A stretch of DNA of 23,017 nucleotides. Source: an uncultured Alistipes sp. Its GTDB lineage: Bacteria; Bacteroidota; Bacteroidia; Bacteroidales; Rikenellaceae. The translations under genes and the position numbers were made by a program. The stretch lies in contig CALGRZ010000137.1 of the NCBI GenBank assembly GCA_937880705.1, positions 1 through 23,017 on the forward strand, in the 5' to 3' direction. A model generated the notes under the pieces. The model did no database searches. It was not told the origin of the DNA and saw nothing but the letters and a program-made list of their open reading frames with translations. Below are positions 6,964-14,452 of the stretch, in pieces (the first letter of the stretch is position 1; each line of letters begins with the position of its first letter).

Positions 6964-8619
6964 ATGAAATCAGTTGTAAAGATGCTCTGCATGGCTACCG
7001 TAGTGGCTTTGACACTGGGTGCCTGCAGCAAGGATAACCCCAACTATATCAAAGGTGGGGAGGATGAGAAGGATAACATCGGTTACCTGGCCGTAGGTGG
7101 CCTTAAGGCTGATGTTATGCTCGATACCGAGAACTTCGCAAGCGAGACCTCAAAGACTCGTGCCGGTGAGGTCGATATCAATACCTTTAACGTGGTAATC
7201 ACCAACACCGAGGGTGCTGTTGTCGGCGAGTTCCTCTATGGCGAGCGTCCCGCCGAGCCTATTGAGCTGCCCGGTGGTGTCTACAAGCTCACCATGTCAT
7301 CAGGCGACATGGCCGGTGCAGAGTGGGAGAGCCCCGTGTACCGAGCCGAGAAGGAGTTTGTGGTGGTACGCAAGCAGACCACCGTTGTTGACGACATCGT
7401 ATGCAAGCTGGCTAACATCAAGGTTACGGTTGCCTACTCGGCCGATATCGCCGATCAGCTCGACCCGGCCTACACCACGATGAACGTGGCTCTGGAGGAT
7501 AGCTCGCTGCTCTACGCCATGACCGAGAGCCGTGCCGGCTACTTCGAGCCTGTGGATGTGGAGAATACGCTGGTATTTACGCTTAACTGCCGCTATGTGG
7601 GTCAGGATAAGGATATCGTCATGACACACTCTATTTCAGGTGTTAAGGCTGCGCAGTGGCGTAAGGTTAACGTGGTTATCGCCCACGCTTCTGATGGTAC
7701 CGCGTCGATTGGCATTAAGTGTGACACTTGGGCTTACGATGAGGAGGTCGTATTTGACACTGCCACCTTTCTGATGGAGGAGACCATCGCCGATGATACC
7801 GATCTGCCGATCATCTCGTGGGAGGGCTACGACCTTGCCGAGGAGTTCGAGCTTACGGATGCTATGTTCGATGCCGACGGTAACTTCACCAAGTCTATCA
7901 ATATCGACATCACGGCCACAAGCGCAATCAGCTCTATTAAGGTTAAGGTAGAGTCGGACAACGCAGAGTTTGAGAGTGCCTACTCGGAGATTATGCCCCT
8001 GGAGGAGGATCTGTGTGCCCCCACCGCTTCGGCAGCCATCCTCAAGATGATGGGCTATCCCACCGATGCTGCGGGCCAGACCTCTACACGTCTTAAGTTC
8101 GCATCGCAGGCCGATCTGCTGCACACCTACGAGGGTACGCACACCTATCTGATCACCGTGACCGACTCGGAGGGTCGCACATCGACCGCCACGCTGACCA
8201 TCGTCTATGGCAATAGCCAGGCCGCAGGTCCAAGCATCGTTTGGGTAGGCTACAACATCGATGAGCGTCAGACCTATGTTGCAGGTATGACATGTGATTT
8301 GGCCGTTACGGCAGCCAATGGCATTGCCGACTTCCTGGTTAAGATCATCTCTGATACGCTTACTCCCGAGGAGTTGGCCGGCGTAGGTCTTGCAGGTGAG
8401 TTCAGCCTTGTGAACGACACGCAGTACTTCGAACAGCTGGGTGGCCTTGGCTTCCCCGTTGGTGACGCCGTTCTTGGCAAGAAGGAGCTTGATTTGAGCA
8501 TCACCACCTTCCTTGGCCTGCTCAACGCACTTGGTAGCGGTGACCACGACTTCGAGATGACTGTCATCGATGCCAAGGGTAACACCACCACAAAGACTGT
8601 AATGATGCATTTCGAGTAG
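6964..8619 (+). CDS. DUF4493-type lipoprotein with two C-terminal Ig-like repeats
   Basis: The 551-residue protein has lipobox TLGAC (Cys21) followed by SKDNP. The DUF4493 region spans about 40-265: GYLAVGGLKADV, then DINTFNVVITN, PGGVYKLTMSSG, YRAEKEFVVVRKQ and DIVCKLANIKVTV, the same series of landmarks as in its neighbours. After this come two similar beta domains, one starting LPIISWEGYDLAEEF (about 275) and one GPSIVWVGYNIDE (about 420). Each ends in a T-V-x-D-x-x-G-x-T-S/T-T strand typical of Ig-like domains. Spacing to both neighbours is short (18 and 10 bases), so it is an inner operon gene. It is likely a surface-exposed structural or binding component; no enzyme motif is seen. Confidence 0.72.
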   Translation: MKSVVKMLCMATVVALTLGACSKDNPNYIKGGEDEKDNIGYLAVGGLKADVMLDTENFASETSKTRAGEVDINTFNVVITNTEGAVVGEFLYGERPAEPIELPGGVYKLTMSSGDMAGAEWESPVYRAEKEFVVVRKQTTVVDDIVCKLANIKVTVAYSADIADQLDPAYTTMNVALEDSSLLYAMTESRAGYFEPVDVENTLVFTLNCRYVGQDKDIVMTHSISGVKAAQWRKVNVVIAHASDGTASIGIKCDTWAYDEEVVFDTATFLMEETIADDTDLPIISWEGYDLAEEFELTDAMFDADGNFTKSINIDITATSAISSIKVKVESDNAEFESAYSEIMPLEEDLCAPTASAAILKMMGYPTDAAGQTSTRLKFASQADLLHTYEGTHTYLITVTDSEGRTSTATLTIVYGNSQAAGPSIVWVGYNIDERQTYVAGMTCDLAVTAANGIADFLVKIISDTLTPEELAGVGLAGEFSLVNDTQYFEQLGGLGFPVGDAVLGKKELDLSITTFLGLLNALGSGDHDFEMTVIDAKGNTTTKTVMMHFE

Positions 8620-8629
8620 CCCATAAATT

Positions 8630-10636
8630 ATGAAAATGACTATGAAAAAGATATTGTCAATCGTAGCTATGGTGCTTGTTATGGCATCTTGCTCAAAGGA
8701 TAACTACACTGAACCTGTTGTCTACAACGAGGACGAGGGTGCTGCACGCATGAGTGTGGCTCTGGCCTCGGATGTTGCAGCGGATGAGGCTGTCAGCATT
8801 AAAATATATAAGGTAACGGCGGAGGGTGAGCGTCAGCTCATCCGTCGCTACACCTCGATTAACGATCTTCCCGACTATATGTCACTACTTGCCGATCGCT
8901 ACGTCGCCGTAGTTGAGGTTGGCCAGAAGCGTACCGCCACCTTCGACGGTAAGTTCTACCGCGGTGAGAGCGAGTTCGAGGTTAAGCCCAAAGTGGTAAC
9001 CCCCGTGAGTGTTGAGTGCTCGCTACTCTCGACCATTGCGGCTGTGCAGTACGATGCTACCATCGCCGAGACGCTCAACGAGGGCTACTCTACGACCATT
9101 GCCATTGCCGAGAGCTATGACCAGTCGGCTGTGGATAGTGGCGATCTGTTTGCCCTGAACTACACCGCATCGTCGGAGGGTTACTTCATCCTTCCCGAGG
9201 CGCAGACCACGCTGGTATGGCACTTCGAGGGCGAGCACCCCGTTGAGGGCGCAATCGTCAAGGAGGGCACCATCGCAAATGTTAAGGCTGCGGCAAAGTA
9301 CACCGTTAAGCTCAAGTACTCGGCCGATGCCGATGGCTCGCTTACCATCACCGCAACCGTGGATGAGACTATCGAGGAGTTCGACGATAACATCTCGTTC
9401 AGCCCCGATCCCACCATCGTAGGTGTAGAGTTCGACATCTCGGAGGAGCAGTCATCTGTCGCCGAGAGCCTTACCTATAAGGTGTCGGCGTTGGCCGCTA
9501 TCGAGACGTTTGTAATCTCGGCCGATGGCGTGGAGTATGATCTGCTTAACGACACCGTGGCGGGTATCACCCTCAACAAGACCGACGACATGAACTACAC
9601 CGTCACCATCGCCGACGACTTCTTTGTCCTCGTTCCAGGTGGTAAGAACGACATCACCTTCATTGTGGAGGATGTCGACGGTGGTAAGCTCGAGAAGCCC
9701 GTGACCTACAATGTTCAGGGTGTGCTGCCTATGACCGAGAGCGACTACGACCTCTGGTTTGGTGATGCTACCCTAAAGGCCTTGGTGCTCAACACCTCGG
9801 CTACGTCGGTAAAGATCGCCTACTCGACCGATGGTAGCACATGGAGCGAGGTTGACACCGTGGCGGGTGCCGATGGCTTATATACAGCTGCTGTGGCCGA
9901 CTTTGCCGCCAACAAGAGCTACTACTATAAGCTCATCGTCGATGGTAAGGATGCCGGCAAGGGCCTCATCCACACCACGGCCAATGGTGCGCAGCTGCCC
10001 AATGGTGACTTCGAGATCTGGAACAGCAACACGCAGCCCGGTGGTCTGTGGAGCTCGGGTAACAACAACTTTACTACCCTGATGACACAGTCAACCGATG
10101 CTCATAGTGGCTCGTATAGTGCAAATCTTAAGGCGAGGGCTGCCGTAGGTACGTTCGCAGCAGGTAACCTCTTTACGGGTAGCTTCGAGTTGAACATATC
10201 GACGATGAGTGGTAAGGTTACCTTCGGTAAGGACTTCTCGTATACGGCCCGTCCCACCAAGGTTACATTCTGGATGAAGAACAACCAGGGTCAGATTAGC
10301 CATGGTGATAAGGTGAGTGGCACGGATCCCTATTCGGCTATGGTACTTGTCACCGACGGTACAACATATACCGTCGACACGACCAACGAGTCGACATTCC
10401 TCACGGCCGACAACCTCAAGGATAAGCCGGGTATAATCGCCTATGGTTACCTCTCTGACACCGACTCTAATAGCGATTGGGTTCAGAAGAGCGTTGAGTT
10501 GACCTATGTCGATAACTGGCGTAGCATGACTCCCAAGAAGGTCTCTGTGTCGTTCGCTACATCGGCCTATGGTGACTACTTCTGCGGCTCTACCGACTCG
10601 TGGATGTATGTCGACGACATAGTATTCCACTACTAA
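8630..10636 (+). CDS. DUF4493 and PCMD domain lipoprotein
   Basis: A 668-residue predicted lipoprotein with lipobox VMASC followed by SKDNY. ATG codons at 8630, 8636 and 8642 are all possible starts; MKKILS from 8642 is the most typical signal-peptide start, while 8630 follows an AT-rich stretch. The order of parts is: DUF4493 (about 35-255), an Ig-like domain (about 260-365), an FN3-like segment (370-450), and from NGDFEIW at about 458 to the end a PCMD domain (putative carbohydrate metabolism domain), closing with YGDYFCGSTDSWMYVDDIVF. The same closing block, FGDYFTGSTGSLMLVDDVEL, ends the lipoprotein at 12476, and both share FAAGNLF and a nearby 'x-V-x-FG-x' strand. PCMD is a two-sandwich fold thought to bind or process glycans; no activity is established. 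It joins the DUF4493 and PCMD halves of the operon. Confidence 0.75.
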   Translation: MKMTMKKILSIVAMVLVMASCSKDNYTEPVVYNEDEGAARMSVALASDVAADEAVSIKIYKVTAEGERQLIRRYTSINDLPDYMSLLADRYVAVVEVGQKRTATFDGKFYRGESEFEVKPKVVTPVSVECSLLSTIAAVQYDATIAETLNEGYSTTIAIAESYDQSAVDSGDLFALNYTASSEGYFILPEAQTTLVWHFEGEHPVEGAIVKEGTIANVKAAAKYTVKLKYSADADGSLTITATVDETIEEFDDNISFSPDPTIVGVEFDISEEQSSVAESLTYKVSALAAIETFVISADGVEYDLLNDTVAGITLNKTDDMNYTVTIADDFFVLVPGGKNDITFIVEDVDGGKLEKPVTYNVQGVLPMTESDYDLWFGDATLKALVLNTSATSVKIAYSTDGSTWSEVDTVAGADGLYTAAVADFAANKSYYYKLIVDGKDAGKGLIHTTANGAQLPNGDFEIWNSNTQPGGLWSSGNNNFTTLMTQSTDAHSGSYSANLKARAAVGTFAAGNLFTGSFELNISTMSGKVTFGKDFSYTARPTKVTFWMKNNQGQISHGDKVSGTDPYSAMVLVTDGTTYTVDTTNESTFLTADNLKDKPGIIAYGYLSDTDSNSDWVQKSVELTYVDNWRSMTPKKVSVSFATSAYGDYFCGSTDSWMYVDDIVFHY

Positions 10637-10678
10637 CGGTTGTTTTGTGGTAAGCCTGTGCCACACGATATAGCCCGA

Positions 10679-10708
10679 GGGAGAGCTGGCCATCTGCGCG
10701 GCTCTCCC
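10679..10708 (+). other. Stem-loop in the intra-operon gap
   Basis: GGGAGAGC (10679-10686) pairs perfectly with GCTCTCCC (10701-10708) around a 14-base loop. No T-tract follows. It lies in the only long gap (136 bases) within the operon, between the PCMD lipoprotein and the first beta-barrel. It could protect the 3' end of a processed upstream mRNA or tune downstream expression. Confidence 0.4.
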
Positions 10709-10772
10709 ATCGGCAATGTCGGCCTACTATATGAATTTGGCTGCATGAAGCAGTCCTAAACAATTGATTTTG

Positions 10773-11627
10773 ATGAAGAAAATCCTATCGGTTCTCCTCG
10801 CTGTGGTGGTGTGTGCTGTGGCACATGCCCAGGGTGTGGAGAGCGACGAGCAAATGTACGATACGGCTGCGACGGTGGCCGAGCAGAGTGCCGAGCAGTC
10901 GGTTGCTGCGGTGGAGCTTACGCCCAACGAGGCGCGTAAGATGCGCGGCTTCTCGACCGACGACTGCTTTGTGCCTCGCGGACAGTGGATCTTTGGTGGT
11001 ACGGCATCCTACTCGACACACACCAACAAGGACTATAACTTCCTTGTCATAAGCAACATCAACTCGGAGGGCTATACCGTCAAGGTGAGCCCGATGATCG
11101 CCTATGCACCGTGGAAGAATATGTCTGTGGGTGTGCGCTTTGGCTATAGCCGCTCGCTGTTGAGCATCGACAGCGGCAGCCTCAGCTTTGGCGATGCCGA
11201 GACGGGCGTTAACATCAACGTGGACTACTACCACCAGATTAAGCACAGCTATACGGGAACGCTCTTCTGGCGTCCCTACATCCCTCTGGGCCACAGCAAC
11301 CGCTTTGCCATCTTTGCCGAGGTGCAGCTCAATGCCTCGGGTGGTCGCTCGAAGATTGTGGCCGAGGATGGTGTCATCGACGGCATGCAGAACTATCGAG
11401 GCAGCTATGCCGACAGCTTCGGTATGTCGCTGGCCCTGCAGCCCGGTATCGTAGCCTTCGTGACCAACAATACCGCGCTGGAGCTCTCTATCGGTGTCTT
11501 TGGCATCGGCTACGAGCGTGTGAAGCAGCTGCGCAACCAGATTGACGATGGTACATACAGCTCTACGGATATGAATTTCAAGGTCAACCTTCTCTCTATT
11601 GGCTTTGGTGTCTCGTTCTACCTCTAA
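10773..11627 (+). CDS. Outer-membrane beta-barrel protein, copy 1
   Basis: I chose the ATG at 10773 (284 residues); a TTG three codons earlier is a poorer start. The signal peptide MKKILSVLLAVVVCAVAHAQ ends in A-x-A-Q without a lipobox Cys. After a Glu/Ala-rich linker (21-55) the protein alternates short hydrophobic/aromatic strands and turns to the end, e.g. VGVRFGYSRSLL, LFWRPYIPLG, LSIGFGVSFYL. The final aromatic/Leu residue is typical of outer-membrane barrels. About ten strands seem possible, but I cannot count them surely. The next gene encodes a diverged relative: both have the F/I-IAY...VGVRFGY core. The setting between two PCMD lipoproteins suggests the barrel anchors or exports the lipoprotein complex. 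It lacks TonB-box or plug features, so it is not a SusC-type transporter. Confidence 0.7.
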   Translation: MKKILSVLLAVVVCAVAHAQGVESDEQMYDTAATVAEQSAEQSVAAVELTPNEARKMRGFSTDDCFVPRGQWIFGGTASYSTHTNKDYNFLVISNINSEGYTVKVSPMIAYAPWKNMSVGVRFGYSRSLLSIDSGSLSFGDAETGVNINVDYYHQIKHSYTGTLFWRPYIPLGHSNRFAIFAEVQLNASGGRSKIVAEDGVIDGMQNYRGSYADSFGMSLALQPGIVAFVTNNTALELSIGVFGIGYERVKQLRNQIDDGTYSSTDMNFKVNLLSIGFGVSFYL

Positions 11628-11639
11628 ACTTGCAGCACT

Positions 11640-12470
11640 ATGAAAAGACTCATCATATTGATTATCGCTGTTGTGCTCTGCGCAAACACTGCACAGGCAG
11701 CCGTCGAGTCGGTTGATACGCTCGCTGTCAAGACTTCGCAGAGCGAGAAGCGACACTTCCTCCCCATGGGACGTCGCATCGACCGTAACATCGACAAGAA
11801 TAAGTTTGTCTATAAGGGTGAGGTCATGCTCGGCCTCGCGGCGTCGTACGGCAAGATGAGGGCCGATGATTCGGATCTTATGCTGCTGCTCGACGACATC
11901 AACCTGGGCCTGAAGCGCACCACCGTAAAGCCCTTCATCGCCTATACATACCGCACTAACCGCGCTGTGGGTGTGCGCTTTGGCTACGAGTTTATACAGG
12001 GTGATCTGGGCAATCTGGCCCTCAACCTCGGCTCGGCTGCCGACATAGACTTCTCGCTCTCGGGCGTGGGTCTGCGCAGCGAGAGCTTCTCGTGGTCGCT
12101 CTTCCACCGCAACTATGTGGGCCTTGACCGTCGCGGCATCCTGGGTGTGATCCTCGAAGAGGAGCTGCTCGTAAAGACGGGTACGTCGGATCTCTACACC
12201 TCGTCGGACGAGGGTGTCAGCAACTCGCGTAACCGCACCTTCGCCGCCAAGCTCAACTTCAACCCCGGTATCGCGGTCTATGTCTTTCCGCAGGTGTGTG
12301 TCACCGTCACGGTGGGCATCGGTGGTCTCTACTATAACAACGTGCGCCATGTCGATGAGCTGGGTGCCATCACGGGACGCCGTGACCGCTCGGGTATGAA
12401 GTTTAAGTTCAATATCGCCGATATTCAGATAGGCATCGTCGCCCATCTGTGGAATAGTAAAAAGCCGTAG
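11640..12470 (+). CDS. Outer-membrane beta-barrel protein, copy 2
   Basis: The 276-residue protein has signal peptide MKRLIILIIAVVLCANTAQA and then a mature start at about AVES. It is a diverged paralogue of the preceding gene: it shares the GLAASYGK / GGTASYST strand, the KPFIAYTYRTNRAVGVRFGYEF block against SPMIAYAPWKNMSVGVRFGYSR, and a strand-rich end. Unlike copy 1 it ends in a polar SKKP tail after its last strand rather than an aromatic residue. The gap to copy 1 is 12 bases and to the next gene 5 bases, so translation is probably coupled. Two adjacent barrels of one family in the same operon suggest a tandem duplication followed by specialisation. The function is not known. Confidence 0.7.
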   Translation: MKRLIILIIAVVLCANTAQAAVESVDTLAVKTSQSEKRHFLPMGRRIDRNIDKNKFVYKGEVMLGLAASYGKMRADDSDLMLLLDDINLGLKRTTVKPFIAYTYRTNRAVGVRFGYEFIQGDLGNLALNLGSAADIDFSLSGVGLRSESFSWSLFHRNYVGLDRRGILGVILEEELLVKTGTSDLYTSSDEGVSNSRNRTFAAKLNFNPGIAVYVFPQVCVTVTVGIGGLYYNNVRHVDELGAITGRRDRSGMKFKFNIADIQIGIVAHLWNSKKP

Positions 12471-12475
12471 CAGAT

Positions 12476-14074
12476 ATGAAGATATATAACAGAATTATAG
12501 CTTTGGGCCTTGTGGCTATGGCCACAGTGGGGTGTATCAAAAACGATATTCCCTATCCTGTCATCAAGCTCGACATCACGCGATTAGAGGCCGACGGACT
12601 GAAGTCCTCGCCCCAGATCGATGCTACGGCCCACACCGTCAAGCTCGACTTGGAGGAGACTACGGATATCCGCAAGGTCAACATCACTGCCGTTGAGATG
12701 ACCTCGGGAGCGGAGTGCGATACCGCCTTTCCCGGAGTCTTCGACCTGCGCAAGCCCATGTATGTCACCCTGTCGATGTATCAGGACTACGAGTGGACCA
12801 TCTCTGCCGAGCAGACCATCGAGCGTCACTTCCGTGTCGAGGGTCAGATTGGCGAGGCCGTCATCGACGAGGTTAGCCACATCGCCACGGCCTATGTGCC
12901 GATGGATGCCGATTTGAGCAATATGAGGGTCACGGAGGCCAAGTTCGGCCCGAAGGATATCACCTCCTACTCGCCCGACCCGCTCTCTTTCAACTCGTTC
13001 GAGGATACCGTGCACCACGTCACGGTGACCTACCATGGCGATATCGAGGAGATGTGGACACTCTGTGTTGTACCCACCGAGGTGGAGGTGCAGTTCAACT
13101 CCGTGGATGCCTGGGCCAAGCGTATATGGCTCAATGCCTCGGGTCGTAGTGGTGCTACGCTCGGCTTTAAGTACCGCTCGGCGGGCAGCGAGGAGTGGAT
13201 CGACGTCAACGACATCACTCTCGATGGCGGTAACTTCACCGCCTGCATCGAGGGTCTTGAGCCTATGACATCGTACGACGTTGTGGCCTTCTCGAATGAG
13301 AACTATACGGATGTTGTGACCGTCACCACCGAGGATACCTTCGAGTTGCTCAATGCCGGCTTCGAGGATTGGTCTATCGTCGATGGCTGCTACTACCCCT
13401 ATGCCGAGGGTGCTTCGCCCTTCTGGGGTAGCGGTAACGATGGTGCGAAGATGGCCAGCACGACACTCACCGAGCCTACGGAGGAGATACGCCCCGGCTC
13501 TGTGGGTAGGTATGCCGCCTCGCTTCAGTCAAAGAAGGCCGCCATCATGGGACTGGGTAAGTTTGCTGCCGGCAACCTCTTCCTTGGCGAGTTCGGTGGC
13601 CTTGTGGGCCTCGATGGCCTTGTCAACTTCGGCCGCCCCTGCACGTCACGTCCCGTGGCTCTGCACGGCTGGGTTAAGTATAACTGCGGTGTCATCGACG
13701 AGGTGGGTCGCATCCCTGCGGCACGTCCCGACCTGGCCAAGGGTCAGCTGGATGAGGGTCAGATACTTATCGCCGTGGGTGACTGGACCGCCGAGGAGTA
13801 TGGCGGTAGCGAGTCGTGCCCCGTGGTGGTCAACACCAAGGATGAGAGCACCTACTTCGACAAGAGTGGCAAGAGTGTCATCGGCCAGGGCGAGATAATC
13901 CTCACCGAGAGCACCGATGGCTGGATGGAGTTCACCCTGCCTCTGGAGTATGTCTCTTATTCGCGCATACCCACGCACATGATTATCATCTTCTCGGGCT
14001 CGCGCTTTGGTGACTACTTCACCGGCTCGACAGGTAGCTTGATGTTGGTCGATGATGTGGAGCTGATCTACTAA
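12476..14074 (+). CDS. PCMD domain lipoprotein, last gene of the operon
   Basis: A 532-residue predicted lipoprotein with lipobox MATVGC (Cys20). Residues about 24-200 form beta-rich segments; one includes DIRKVNITAVEMTSGA and the next SNMRVTEAKFGP, resembling the Ig-like spacer domains found before PCMD. An FN3-like stretch (about 205-285) ends in LEPMTSYDVVAFS. PCMD runs from LNAGFEDWSIV (about 291) to the end, with GLGKFAAGNLFLGEF (about 357-371) and the terminal FGDYFTGSTGSLMLVDDVEL. The same landmarks occur in the PCMD half of the gene at 8630, though this one lacks a DUF4493 domain. It overlaps nothing; the start is 5 bases after the previous stop, and a strong terminator follows 41 bases after the stop codon. 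Probable glycan-binding or processing role, by family only. Confidence 0.75.
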   Translation: MKIYNRIIALGLVAMATVGCIKNDIPYPVIKLDITRLEADGLKSSPQIDATAHTVKLDLEETTDIRKVNITAVEMTSGAECDTAFPGVFDLRKPMYVTLSMYQDYEWTISAEQTIERHFRVEGQIGEAVIDEVSHIATAYVPMDADLSNMRVTEAKFGPKDITSYSPDPLSFNSFEDTVHHVTVTYHGDIEEMWTLCVVPTEVEVQFNSVDAWAKRIWLNASGRSGATLGFKYRSAGSEEWIDVNDITLDGGNFTACIEGLEPMTSYDVVAFSNENYTDVVTVTTEDTFELLNAGFEDWSIVDGCYYPYAEGASPFWGSGNDGAKMASTTLTEPTEEIRPGSVGRYAASLQSKKAAIMGLGKFAAGNLFLGEFGGLVGLDGLVNFGRPCTSRPVALHGWVKYNCGVIDEVGRIPAARPDLAKGQLDEGQILIAVGDWTAEEYGGSESCPVVVNTKDESTYFDKSGKSVIGQGEIILTESTDGWMEFTLPLEYVSYSRIPTHMIIIFSGSRFGDYFTGSTGSLMLVDDVELIY

Positions 14075-14115
14075 TTTGATGTGATAAGGGGTCATCTGCG
14101 GCCTCTCAATCGTTG

Positions 14116-14150
14116 GACCCCGAGGTGATTGCCTCGGGGTCTTTATTTTA
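14116..14150 (+). terminator. Strong intrinsic terminator of the envelope operon
   Basis: A perfect 10-bp GC-rich stem, GACCCCGAGG (14116-14125) with CCTCGGGGTC (14132-14141), with loop TGATTG, is followed directly by TTTATTTTA. It lies 41 bases after the stop codon of the last envelope gene. Confidence 0.9.
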
Positions 14151-14238
14151 TAGGAATAGATAGGACTGAATAGGAAGAAATAGGACTAAATAGGAAGTAT
14201 AGGAAGAGATAGGAAGAGATAGGAAAAAATAGGGATAG
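14150..14238. repeat. Left array of nine degenerate 10-bp units (ATAGGAnnnn)
   Basis: Nine head-to-tail units begin ATAGG(A/G), mostly 10 bases long (the fifth is 9). The last four positions vary (for example ATAGGACTGA, ATAGGAAGAA, ATAGGAAGAG). The array starts at the end of the terminator T-tract. The same unit occurs in reverse orientation at 14271-14340. Confidence 0.85.
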
Positions 14239-14253
14239 CAGGTTGTTCACGGA

Positions 14254-14385
14254 TAAATGTCGCCCGCGCTTAATCCTATTAAGTCCTATTAAGTCCTATT
14301 AAGTCCTATTAAGTCCTATTAAGTCCTATCAAATCCTATCGACTGCGCAACAGCACAAGGCCACCAAGTAAATGTCGCCTGCGCT
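14254..14385. repeat. Direct 17-bp repeat flanking the right 10-bp array
   Basis: TAAATGTCGCCCGCGCT (14254-14270) recurs as TAAATGTCGCCTGCGCT (14369-14385), 16 of 17 identical. The copies bracket the right 10-bp array plus 28 bases. This suggests a composite element or a local duplication. From 14075 to 14452 I see no gene, only the terminator and these repeats. Confidence 0.7.
14271..14340. repeat. Right array of seven near-perfect 10-bp units (AAGTCCTATT)
   Basis: Seven exact-length units are present; four are identical (AAGTCCTATT) and the others differ by one to three bases. Read on the minus strand each is ATAGGACTTA-like, i.e. the same unit as the left array but inverted. The units are too short, and lack spacers, for a CRISPR. 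Its homogeneity compared with the left array suggests recent slippage or homogenisation. Confidence 0.9.
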
Positions 14386-14416
14386 CGTCCGCTACGCGGT
14401 GCTTTTTTGTGGGTTG

Positions 14417-14448
14417 TTTGCTCATCTTAACAATTTTTACTACCTTTA
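14417..14448 (+). promoter_or_regulatory. Promoter of the HAD phosphatase gene
   Basis: TTTG at 14417-14420, then 20 bases, then TACCTTTA at 14441-14448 (one mismatch to TAnnTTTG). The ATG begins only 5 bases after the box, so the transcript would start at or next to the start codon. Confidence 0.6.
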
Positions 14449-14452
14449 CTCT

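Noticed and set aside
7636..8610. 324-residue open frame opposite the second DUF4493 gene
   Set aside because: It is also a shadow: odd His/Gly/Leu-rich composition, no start context and no homology that I recognise, while the plus-strand lipoprotein is clear.
10785..12446. 553-residue open frame on the minus strand opposite both beta-barrels
   Set aside because: It spans two well-supported plus-strand genes and their gap and has no recognisable domain or signal. GC-rich, GAG/GAC-rich coding DNA in this genome leaves few stops on the opposite strand, so it is a shadow.
4359..14074. Polysaccharide utilisation locus
   Set aside because: No SusC-type TonB transporter, SusD lipoprotein, glycoside hydrolase, lyase or hybrid two-component regulator is encoded; the barrels are too short (276-284 residues) for SusC.
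14271..14340. CRISPR-like repetition
   Set aside because: Units are 10 bases, contiguous and without spacers, and no cas gene is nearby. It is a simple tandem array.
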